From NCBI GenBank assembly GCA_028718045.1, contig JAQUMQ010000079.1, positions 1 through 6,629 on the forward strand: a DNA stretch of 6,629 bases. The letters run 5' to 3'. The stretch's first letter is position 1. Each line of letters opens with the position of its first letter. Source of the stretch: Actinomycetota bacterium (lineage in GTDB: Bacteria; Actinomycetota; Humimicrobiia; Humimicrobiales; Humimicrobiaceae). This document shows positions 1 to 5,264 of the stretch, in pieces. A program made the translations under genes and the position numbers. Below the pieces are notes generated by a model. The model was not told the DNA's origin, did not search any database, and saw only the letters and a list, made by a program, of their open reading frames with translations.

Positions 1-1
1 G

Positions 2-505
2 TCACTGGATAACCATCGTCGTAAAATAAACATTATTTACGGTACCTTTTTTTAAAACAGAATTTATTCTGTTAAATATCTCTTTTTTTATATCGTCTCT
101 GCTTTTTAAATCCAGCAATTCTTCTGCCTGCTTGGAACTGAATATTTCTATCACGATGTCTCTTATTTGAGGCGATCTGGTATTGATCTCATCTGAAGTT
201 GCTTTATTGCTTAGTTCAAGCACTGTTTGTATTTTGGCATAGCGTGCCTGACCCAGATCAGCCAAGTTGACAATAATCTCTCCGGTGTCAAAAGTAGGCC
301 CAAATATTACTTCCGTTTCTTCTATAGCCTTATCAGATTTTTTGCATGATAACAAAACCGGTAAAATAAATAATATCAATACGCACACGATAAAAATTCT
401 AAAATGACTGTTTGGAAAAATATTGTTTTCATGATTTCTTTTTCTTATGTATTTTTTTGTTTTTTTATCATTATTTTTACACCGCAATTCAAAATTCATA
501 CTCAT
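2..505 (-). CDS. fliL: FliL, flagellar basal body/stator-associated membrane protein
   Basis: FliL is a single-pass inner-membrane protein. Its periplasmic domain surrounds or contacts MotAB stator units and supports motor output. The 167-residue product has a long, very basic N-terminus (residues 1-35), one hydrophobic segment (about 36-53) and then the FliL domain. Diagnostic pieces are PTFDTGEIIVNLAD (about 70-83), a following RYAKIQTVLEL strand, and a C-terminal VYFTTMVIQ that resembles the family's usual ending. The stop codon (TGA) is complete at positions 2-4, so the gene is whole. The start at 505 is supported by AAGGGG at 514-519, eight bases upstream; a second ATG lies two codons in. 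It follows motB after 52 bases, as in many flgE-swrD-motAB-fliL clusters, where fliM usually comes next. Oddity: the membrane segment ends in LLSC (Cys54), which looks like a lipobox. Family assignment is secure; lipidation is speculative. Confidence 0.93.
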   Translation of the reverse strand: MSMNFELRCKNNDKKTKKYIRKRNHENNIFPNSHFRIFIVCVLILFILPVLLSCKKSDKAIEETEVIFGPTFDTGEIIVNLADLGQARYAKIQTVLELSNKATSDEINTRSPQIRDIVIEIFSSKQAEELLDLKSRDDIKKEIFNRINSVLKKGTVNNVYFTTMVIQ

Positions 506-557
506 TATATTGACCCCTTGTATATCTGTTGATGTTTAAACTCTTGTTTCATATCCG

Positions 558-1415
558 TTATCTGCCATAAGCTTTTACTTGTTCTCTGCCTAATATCAAA
601 ATTTCGACTCTCCTGTTTTTAGCTCTGCCTTCTTCGGTTTCATTAGTATCTATGGGTTTTGTATCCGCATATCCTGCCGCAACTATATCGGTAGGCAAAA
701 CCATTTTGTTGTTAATCCAGTATTTCAATACCGAAACGGCTCTTGCAGTCGAAAGCTCCCAGTTCGAGGGATACTTGATCGTATTTATCGGAACATTATC
801 GGTATGACCTTCGACCATGATAAGGCCCCTGTAGAACTTTAAAGAATCCGTGATTATATTCAATAAAGGCAATATATTGCTTTTTAATTCGGCGCTTCCC
901 GACTCAAACAAAACACCTTCTGATTTTATTCTTATAATCAAAACGCCGTCTTCGATTGTTATGCTTACATTTTCGCCAAGATTAGCATCCGTTATCTTGT
1001 TTTTTATGTCTCTTGCGATGCCAAGAAGCTCTGCTTCATCATCCGAAACAAATACTTTATCTTTTTCGAGGTCTTCTTCCGAAATATCTGTTTTCCCTCT
1101 GTAAAAATCCTCCCCTATTTTTTCGACATCCTTGATTACCGGCGGCACAAATCTGTCAAAAATAATGACCGGCGAACTTCCTCCCTCATTTTTGCCGCTA
1201 TTATTTTTTGTTTCTTTATCTATAAATTCTATAAAACCCGTTCCGAAAGCCGAACTTAAGGTAGTGGCTATTTCTTTGAATTTGGCAAGGTCAACCATCG
1301 AAATCGAATAAAGCAAAACAAAAAAAACAAGCAGGTTTGTTATCATATCGGAATAGGTCGTAAGCCATCTGTCCGTATTTTCACTGCTATTTCCGTTTTT
1401 TCTTTTTAATCTCAT
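558..1415 (-). CDS. motB: MotB, stator protein with peptidoglycan-binding domain
   Basis: MotB is the stator subunit that anchors the MotA/MotB ion channel to the cell wall. The 285-residue protein is typical in length. A basic N-terminus leads into TYSDMITNLLVFFVLLYS (about 20-37), whose Asp23 matches the ion-carrying aspartate of the family (Asp32 in E. coli). A plug-like segment and linker follow (about 41-120). The C-terminal OmpA-like peptidoglycan-binding domain (about 165-275) shows EGHTDNVPI (202-210), NWELSTARA (218-226) and GRAKNRRVEI (263-272). The ATG overlaps the motA stop as ATGA (1412-1415), implying translational coupling; only a weak AAAGAGA purine stretch precedes it inside motA. 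Asn27, one helical turn after Asp23, is a polar residue where many homologs carry a hydrophobic one. The coupling ion (H+ or Na+) cannot be settled by eye. Confidence 0.97.
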   Translation of the reverse strand: MRLKRKNGNSSENTDRWLTTYSDMITNLLVFFVLLYSISMVDLAKFKEIATTLSSAFGTGFIEFIDKETKNNSGKNEGGSSPVIIFDRFVPPVIKDVEKIGEDFYRGKTDISEEDLEKDKVFVSDDEAELLGIARDIKNKITDANLGENVSITIEDGVLIIRIKSEGVLFESGSAELKSNILPLLNIITDSLKFYRGLIMVEGHTDNVPINTIKYPSNWELSTARAVSVLKYWINNKMVLPTDIVAAGYADTKPIDTNETEEGRAKNRRVEILILGREQVKAYGR

Positions 1416-2227
1416 TTAATATTCTCTTTTTTTAAATTGCTTGGATTTAGATTTTTCTTATTTTTTTCTTTAACTGTCACGGATTTCGCAAAAACAAGCA
1501 ACTCTTCCTTTATTATTCTTGGATTGGCACCGCTTTGAATGCCAAGGATTCCGATCAGAATCAATTGCTTTTCCTTGACTTCTTCTTCGCTTCTTATGCT
1601 TAATTTTCTTGAAATAGGTATGTATATAAGATTTGAAAATAAAACCCCATACAACGTGGTTAAGAAAGCAACCGCAACAGCTTGCCCGAGAGACTCGGGA
1701 GAATCCATATTTCCAAGGGCAATTATCAATCCGATGATTGTTCCCATCATTCCAAATGTCGGAGAATAACCCGCAGCCGTAGTGAACCAGTTAACTGCTT
1801 TGCTGTGCCTGGATTCCATTTCGGAAATCTCGGATTCCATTATTTCTATTATTTTATTTGAATCAAGACCATCGACAGCAAGCTGCAAACCTTTTTTAAA
1901 AAACTCATCTTTCATTTCAGGTATCTTTTTTTCAAGCGAAAGCAGTCCCTCTTTTCTTGCCATTAATGCAAGGCTAATAATATCTTCGATGGTTTTTTCA
2001 TAAATGATTTTATTATTCTTGAAAGCTTTGACGGAAGCTTTTGTCAAGGCGGATTTGGTAATTGACAATGGATAGCTCATTATGGTTCCGCCGAGTGTCC
2101 CACCCAAAACAATAATTATAGACGCCAAATCCCAGTATTTTGCTATATTTCCGCCTGACAATATTGTTCCCGCAACCACACAAGCAAGAGCAAATATCAG
2201 ACCTGCAATTGTTGCTATATCTATCAC
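1412..2227 (-). CDS. motA: MotA, stator ion-channel protein
   Basis: MotA forms the ring around the MotB dimer and pushes on FliG to turn the rotor. The 271-residue product has four hydrophobic segments (about 3-22, 32-52, 149-171, 183-204), with the large cytoplasmic loop between the second and third. That loop holds ARKEGLLSLE (90-99), so Arg91 and Glu99 correspond to the FliG-contacting Arg90 and Glu98 of E. coli MotA. Pro156 (YSPTFGMMGTIIGL) and Pro204 (IYIPISRKL) match the two conserved functional prolines. The C-terminal tail (about 251-271) is Lys/Asn-rich and low in complexity. The start is GTG (2225-2227), preceded by GGTGAT (about 2230-2235), which fits the extended anti-Shine-Dalgarno sequence. 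No in-frame ATG is better placed: the ATGs just upstream are out of frame and reach a TGA after two or four codons. The gene overlaps motB by four bases. Confidence 0.97.
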   Translation of the reverse strand: MIDIATIAGLIFALACVVAGTILSGGNIAKYWDLASIIIVLGGTLGGTIMSYPLSITKSALTKASVKAFKNNKIIYEKTIEDIISLALMARKEGLLSLEKKIPEMKDEFFKKGLQLAVDGLDSNKIIEIMESEISEMESRHSKAVNWFTTAAGYSPTFGMMGTIIGLIIALGNMDSPESLGQAVAVAFLTTLYGVLFSNLIYIPISRKLSIRSEEEVKEKQLILIGILGIQSGANPRIIKEELLVFAKSVTVKEKNKKNLNPSNLKKENIK

Positions 2228-2267
2228 TTCATCACCATAGTTTCAATATAAAATATATGTTTTGATC

Positions 2268-2295
2268 ATATCGTTTGTTTTATATATAAAATTTA
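2268..2295 (-). promoter_or_regulatory. Possible SigD (sigma-28)-like promoter before motA
   Basis: Read on the minus strand, TAAA (2292-2295) is followed by a 16-base spacer and then AACGATAT (2268-2275). The flagellar sigma factor SigD of B. subtilis recognises TAAA, 14-16 bases, GCCGATAT. The -10-like box matches six of eight positions. A transcript starting about seven bases downstream would have a leader of roughly 35 bases before the motA GTG. In B. subtilis motAB is SigD-dependent, which makes the place sensible. The evidence is weak: TAAA is common in AT-rich DNA, and CGATAT also occurs by chance inside coding regions of this window. Confidence 0.27.
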
Positions 2296-2335
2296 TTTGC
2301 ATAACATATATAACCTTAATTGATTGATTTGATGC

Positions 2336-2596
2336 TTATTTCTTTTCAACATTTTTCAGATTCTTTTTAAAGTCATAATTTTCTTTCTTTAATGCTTTGT
2401 ACCGGCTTACGGAAATGTAGGCAGCTTTTTTTCTGAAATCGATTATGCTTTTTACTATCTTTTTGAAATCCTCCTTGACAATATACTTATTGCCTGTAAT
2501 TAACGTAATTATGGTATCCGGAATTTCCTCTATGCATTCGATCAGATCAGAATTTATAAGTATCTTGGTATTATCCAGTCTATGTAGCTCGATCAT
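2336..2596 (-). CDS. swrD: FlbD/SwrD family protein, second copy
   Basis: This is a small protein of the Pfam FlbD family, called SwrD (YlzI) in B. subtilis, where it raises the power of the flagellar motor and is needed for swarming. It is unrelated to the Caulobacter sigma-54 activator that is also named FlbD. The 86 residues begin with the family core MIELHRLDNTKILINSDLIE, then IEEIPDTIITLITGNKYIVKE (about 22-42). The tail (about 55-86) is Lys-rich and probably helical; it is longer than in the upstream copy and unlike it. The start at 2596 is supported by AAGGA (2603-2607), six bases upstream, and by the core beginning at residue 1. It lies between the first copy and motA, so a role in stator function is plausible. 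It keeps the more canonical core of the two copies. The function is inferred from the family only. Confidence 0.88.
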   Translation of the reverse strand: MIELHRLDNTKILINSDLIECIEEIPDTIITLITGNKYIVKEDFKKIVKSIIDFRKKAAYISVSRYKALKKENYDFKKNLKNVEKK

Positions 2597-2617
2597 AGTT
2601 TTTCCTTTCTTTGTTTT

Positions 2618-2723
2618 ATCGGGAGCAAAGTTTAATAAAATTTAATCAAATCTGCCTTTGGCAGCTTTTTAAAGATTAAAATGTTTATCTTTTTTAATTA
2701 TTGACATTATCTTTGCTCCCGAT
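2618..2723 (-). other. Structured intergenic element with 13-base inverted repeat between the swrD copies
   Basis: The arms ATCGGGAGCAAAG (2618-2630 on the plus strand) and CTTTGCTCCCGAT (2711-2723) are perfect reverse complements, 80 bases apart. In the minus-strand transcript they would form a 13-pair stem. It would enclose a hairpin AAAGAT/ATCTTT (2671-2676 with 2687-2692, loop 10) and a tight hairpin CTGCC-AAA-GGCAG (2652-2664). The element begins five bases after the first swrD stop and ends 21 bases before the second swrD ATG, leaving only room for the ribosome binding site. There is no U-run after the outer stem. The small GC hairpin is followed by an AU-rich but impure tract on the minus strand, so at most it is a weak terminator. 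It could be an mRNA stability, processing or attenuation element, or the remnant of a small inverted-repeat element. I match it to no known riboswitch. Confidence 0.6.
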
Positions 2724-2728
2724 CTGTT

Positions 2729-2953
2729 TTATTCTTTAAAAGAATTACCGGATACTTTTTTATTTTTTGCCTTTTGAGCTAATTCCAGCTCATGTTTTGC
2801 TGCCTTTTTTATGATATCTTTTGCGTCATCTTTTACCTTGATCTTTTTACCGCTAGAAAGAATAATAACTGTATCCGGTTCTTCTTCTATCCTTGATATT
2901 TGTCCAAGATTCAATTCTATTTTTTTATTGTCCGACCTGTTTAATTCGACCAT
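2729..2953 (-). CDS. swrD: FlbD/SwrD family protein, first copy
   Basis: This is a paralog of the gene just downstream. From the chosen start the protein has 74 residues: MVELNRSDNKKIELNLGQIS, then IEEEPDTVIILSSGKKIKVKDD (about 22-43), then a Lys/Ala-rich tail. By eye, about half of the first 50 positions are identical to the second copy, including the shared PDT motif and the Gly of the SG/TG turn. I chose the ATG at 2951-2953 because it aligns with residue 1 of the second copy. AAAGTGAT (2958-2965) precedes it, a partial match to the extended Shine-Dalgarno. Longer starts exist at ATG 2959 and GTG 2962, adding Met-Asn or Met-Met-Asn before the core, but lack a suitable ribosome site. In B. 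subtilis a single swrD lies directly after flgE, so this copy has the ancestral position. The function is inferred from the family. Confidence 0.88.
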   Translation of the reverse strand: MVELNRSDNKKIELNLGQISRIEEEPDTVIILSSGKKIKVKDDAKDIIKKAAKHELELAQKAKNKKVSGNSFKE

Positions 2954-3006
2954 GTTCATCACTTTGAAAATTAATAAAAATTTGTACCAAGCGTCAAGAT
3001 TTATAT

Positions 3007-4236
3007 TTATTTTTTCATATTAACCAGTACTTGAAGCATTTCGTCGGAAGCTGAAATAATTTTTGAATTTGCCTGAAAACCTCTTTGCGCAACAATCATA
3101 TCGGCAAATTCTTTCGCTAAATCCACATTTGACATTTCGACATTACCGACTATTATTTGCCCTCTCCCGCCTGAATCTGGCTTACCTGTTATAGGTAATC
3201 CCGAGTTATTTGATTCTGTAAAAAAACTGTTTCCCATGCTTAAAAGACCGCTTGGATTTTTAAATAATGCAAGCCCAATCTGACCGAGAACTTTGTTTTG
3301 ACCGTTGGAAAATACTCCGGTAATTTCGCCGTTTTCACCTATCGAAATTGATTTAAGGGTACCCGAAACGTTACCGTTTTGCTTAACTGCGCTGACGGTT
3401 GTCTCAGTCGCAAATTGAGTGACTCCGTTGATTTCACCGACGGTTCCAAAATTAGGAGCGATGCTCATTGCATCTGCGCCGGACGGACTATATGTAATAG
3501 GCCCTCCCGTAACGGAAGCTATGCTCCCGTTTGCGTTAAAAGCTATGGCGCCATTTCCTGAAGCTCCGGTTGGAGTTGTCACCGTCCAGTTCCATGCGTT
3601 GCTTGCGGTCTTTTCAAATCCAATCGTAAGTTCGTGCGAATTACCCTGAGAGTCGATAACCTTAATTGGAGCATAAAATATATCCCCCACACTGGCATCG
3701 GACGGCAAGTTTCCCGCATAATTTACAGTTGTGGTTGCAACAGGCCTGATAGCTTGATTTATAGGTATAGTTAAATTCGTAAGAGCAGTATTTGTATTAA
3801 TGACACCGCTGCTGTTTGCAAGCCATCCTTGGATTATCGAACCGTCTGAAGGGTTTACGAGATTTCCGATCGAATCAAAAGCAAAATTTCCTGCTCTCGT
3901 ATAATAAGTGCCTAACCCGGATTTCAAAATAAAAAACCCTTCACCCTGTATTGCCATATCGGTGATTTTTCCTGTCGACTGTAAGTTCCCCTGAGCATAA
4001 TTGAAATCAATACTCGACATTTTTGCACCTAAACCAACCTGCATCGGATTGGAACCGCCGTTATTATCGCTAGGTGTGGAAGCACCTTTGATTGTCTGGC
4101 TAAGCATGCTTTGGAAATTTACGGAACTGCTTTTATATCCGACGGTATTGATATTGGCAATGTTGTTTCCTATAACATCCATCATCGTCTGATGTATTTT
4201 TAAACCTGAAACACCTGAAAACATTGATCTCATCAT
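3007..4236 (-). CDS. flgE: FlgE, flagellar hook protein
   Basis: FlgE subunits polymerise outside the cell into the hook, the flexible joint between rod and filament. From the chosen start there are 409 residues. The N-terminal rod-type domain is MMRSMFSGVSGL followed by MDVIGNNIANINTVGYKSS (about 1-37). DMAIQGEGFFIL (about 93-104) is typical of hook and distal-rod proteins. The central region (about 150-340) is Gly/Ser/Asn/Thr-rich, as expected for surface-exposed hook domains. The C-terminal helix runs from EMSNVDLAKEF to the end (about 367-409), with IVAQRGFQANSKII inside. There is no cysteine, so the Cys-dependent lysinoalanine cross-link of spirochaete hooks is not possible. An ATG at 4245 abuts AAGGAGGA (4246-4253) with almost no spacing. 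The ATG at 4234-4236 has a 10-base spacing and gives the family's usual N-terminus. The gene is visibly richer in GC than fliK. Confidence 0.97.
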   Translation of the reverse strand: MMRSMFSGVSGLKIHQTMMDVIGNNIANINTVGYKSSSVNFQSMLSQTIKGASTPSDNNGGSNPMQVGLGAKMSSIDFNYAQGNLQSTGKITDMAIQGEGFFILKSGLGTYYTRAGNFAFDSIGNLVNPSDGSIIQGWLANSSGVINTNTALTNLTIPINQAIRPVATTTVNYAGNLPSDASVGDIFYAPIKVIDSQGNSHELTIGFEKTASNAWNWTVTTPTGASGNGAIAFNANGSIASVTGGPITYSPSGADAMSIAPNFGTVGEINGVTQFATETTVSAVKQNGNVSGTLKSISIGENGEITGVFSNGQNKVLGQIGLALFKNPSGLLSMGNSFFTESNNSGLPITGKPDSGGRGQIIVGNVEMSNVDLAKEFADMIVAQRGFQANSKIISASDEMLQVLVNMKK

Positions 4237-4245
4237 TTCAATCAT

Positions 4246-4253
4246 TCCTCCTT
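4246..4253 (-). promoter_or_regulatory. Strong ribosome binding site of flgE
   Basis: AAGGAGGA on the minus strand is a near-complete Shine-Dalgarno. It sits directly against the ATG at 4243-4245 and about 10 bases from the ATG at 4234-4236. This decides the start in favour of the latter and removes three residues (Met-Ile-Glu) from the longest possible reading. Confidence 0.8.
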
Positions 4254-4254
4254 A

Positions 4255-4268
4255 AGATTTTAAAATCT
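4255..4268 (-). other. 14-base palindrome next to the flgE ribosome binding site
   Basis: AGATTTTAAAATCT is a perfect palindrome lying one base upstream of the flgE Shine-Dalgarno. In RNA it could fold as a five-pair AU-rich stem with a four-base loop. It is weak, and could equally be chance in AT-rich DNA or a protein-binding site. It matters only because it is so close to the ribosome site of the most heavily translated gene in the cluster. Confidence 0.35.
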
Positions 4269-4283
4269 ATTTAATATTTTTTC

Positions 4284-4319
4284 TTATAAAGCCTTCCTAA
4301 AGAGGTCCGGGCTTTATAA
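4284..4319 (-). other. Stem-loop spanning the stop codon upstream of flgE
   Basis: TTATAAAGCC and GGCTTTATAA (4284-4293 with 4310-4319) form a perfect 10-pair stem with a 16-base loop. The loop contains a further small CCT/AGG pairing around CTTT. The stop codon of the 141-residue gene (4314-4316) lies in the 5' arm of the transcript. On the minus strand the stem is followed by AGAAAAAATATT and no U-run, so it is not an ordinary Rho-independent terminator. Protection or processing of the flgE mRNA, or pausing between genes that need different protein amounts, fits better. Confidence 0.55.
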
Positions 4320-4739
4320 AATAACCGCTCCGTCTATATTCGTTATTATACTTTCCTGAAAATTTTCTTTGTTTATTGCCGTTATGACTGTTTTGTTTCT
4401 CACGCTTACAATAAAAGCAGTGTCATTAAGCATTACGAGGGAATCTTTTATGCCTTTGCTGCCGGCCTTATTCAATGCTTTGCTTAAGTTCGATATTTCT
4501 GCCTCTGTTAGGTTGATCCCCCGTGACGAAATTCTATCCATGGCATGCTTGGAAAATTTCAAGAGTTCGGTCGACTTAGCGTCTGGTTTTTTTTCGGATA
4601 CGATTTCCTTTATTTCATTTGCAAGTTCATCTTTAAAACATGACTTTTGGATATTGTCATCTTTATCGATCTTGCTTTTTTTTGCCAAGTCGATATCTTT
4701 ATAGACTTTTGAACTGTTTAATGATTCTATGCGCTGCAT
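4314..4739 (-). CDS. Flagellar operon protein of unknown function (TIGR02530-like)
   Basis: This is a 141-residue soluble protein without a signal peptide or membrane segment. The N-terminal 55 residues are charged, low in complexity and probably poorly conserved. The C-terminal part (about 60-141) carries the family signature: LKFSKHAMDRISSRGI (60-75), then KGIKDSLVMLNDTAFIVSVRNKTVITAI (about 95-122), ending in ITNIDGAVIL. I recognise this as the conserved 'flagellar operon protein' found next to flgD and flgE in Bacillota; to my knowledge no biochemical role is established. Place suggests a role in hook assembly or its control. The start at 4739 is supported by AGAGG (4746-4750), six bases upstream. 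Spacing to the flgD stop is 13 bases. Its stop codon is inside a stem-loop that precedes flgE. Family recognition is from memory of the motif and not from a search. Confidence 0.88.
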   Translation of the reverse strand: MQRIESLNSSKVYKDIDLAKKSKIDKDDNIQKSCFKDELANEIKEIVSEKKPDAKSTELLKFSKHAMDRISSRGINLTEAEISNLSKALNKAGSKGIKDSLVMLNDTAFIVSVRNKTVITAINKENFQESIITNIDGAVIL

Positions 4740-4752
4740 ATCTAACCTCTGT

Positions 4753-5202
4753 TTAAATTAAGTTTTCCTCATTTTGATTATTGTTTTTCTCAGAAACCGA
4801 TATGCTTTTAACCCAGCTTGGCGCAATATAGTTATTTTCCGAACAAAGCCACACCACCCCATCTTTTCTTTCGATCTTATCGACAGTGGATATGTTGATA
4901 TTTCCTTCTTCGTCTTCCCATTCTATGACTTTGTTTAAAAAACTATTGGCATAAGTCATGTCATATATCTGAGTTAAAACATCGAATCTTGAGTTCAAGC
5001 TGGCTACTTGTTCCAAAAGACTAAATTGCGCGGCTTGACTCAAAAAATCAAAATTACTAACCGGTGACAAAGGATCCTGGTATTTCAATTGCGCAGCCAT
5101 TAATTCCAAAAAATCGCTTTTACCCAAATCTGAATATTTCTCATTTTTTATTTTTGCTGCCTGACCCGAATCTGTTACCGAGCTTACCGACGATATGCTC
5201 AT
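4753..5202 (-). CDS. flgD: FlgD, hook cap / hook assembly scaffold protein
   Basis: FlgD caps the growing hook and guides insertion of FlgE subunits, and is displaced when the hook is complete. The conserved N-terminal domain is clear: FLELMAAQLKYQDPLSPVSN (31-50) and QAAQFSLLEQVASLNSRFD (56-74). At 149 residues it is much shorter than the roughly 230-residue enteric proteins. It retains only a short part (about 88-136: VIEWEDEEGNINISTVDKIE, then VVWLCSENNYIAPSWVKSI) after the core, as is common in Bacillota. The extreme C-terminus (about 138-149) is Asn/Glu-rich. The start at 5202 has AGGAGG (5211-5216) at an eight-base spacing. It follows fliK after 62 bases in which I see no structure, and sits 13 bases before the small unknown gene. 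Confidence 0.95.
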   Translation of the reverse strand: MSISSVSSVTDSGQAAKIKNEKYSDLGKSDFLELMAAQLKYQDPLSPVSNFDFLSQAAQFSLLEQVASLNSRFDVLTQIYDMTYANSFLNKVIEWEDEEGNINISTVDKIERKDGVVWLCSENNYIAPSWVKSISVSEKNNNQNEENLI

Positions 5203-5264
5203 TTTTTTAACCTCCTATTTGTAATTTCATAAAAACATTGTTTCCGATAAAAATACGAACTTGC

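Noticed and set aside
850..1104. Plus-strand open frames opposite motB, motA, flgE, the unknown gene and fliK (for example 850-1104, 1539-2003, 3379-3649, 4369-4704).
   Set aside because: They lie opposite well-conserved genes, have no recognisable domains or ribosome sites, and their composition mirrors the true genes.
2278..2291. TTTTATATATAAAA, a perfect 14-base palindrome before motA, as an operator.
   Set aside because: It is pure A/T low-complexity sequence in an AT-rich gap, so the palindrome is easily chance.
2648..2670. A Rho-independent terminator on the plus strand (CTGCC-TTT-GGCAG followed by C and TTTTT).
   Set aside because: The shape is right, but no plausible plus-strand gene lies to its left for it to terminate. 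On the minus strand the following tract is interrupted by G and A.
2620..2721. A MITE or small transposon remnant between the swrD copies, based on the inverted repeat and flanking TGTTTTAT copies.
   Set aside because: The flanking copies are not symmetric to the arms (one overlaps by two bases, the other is one base off), one of them includes the swrD stop codon, and no second copy of the arms occurs in the window. Kept only as an alternative reading.
2970..2997. A SigA-like promoter before the first swrD (TTGACG, 16 bases, ATTAAT on the minus strand).
   Set aside because: The -10 box is poor (four of six), and the predicted start would cut into the swrD ribosome binding site, leaving almost no leader.
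3098..3105. A perfect GCCGATAT, the SigD -10 box, on the minus strand inside flgE.
   Set aside because: It encodes Ala-Asp-Met in the conserved FlgE C-terminus, and no TAAA lies 14-16 bases upstream.
3007..4236. A spirochaete-type lysinoalanine cross-linked hook, considered because the gene order resembles spirochaetes.
   Set aside because: FlgE here has no cysteine at all, so the Cys-Lys cross-link cannot form.
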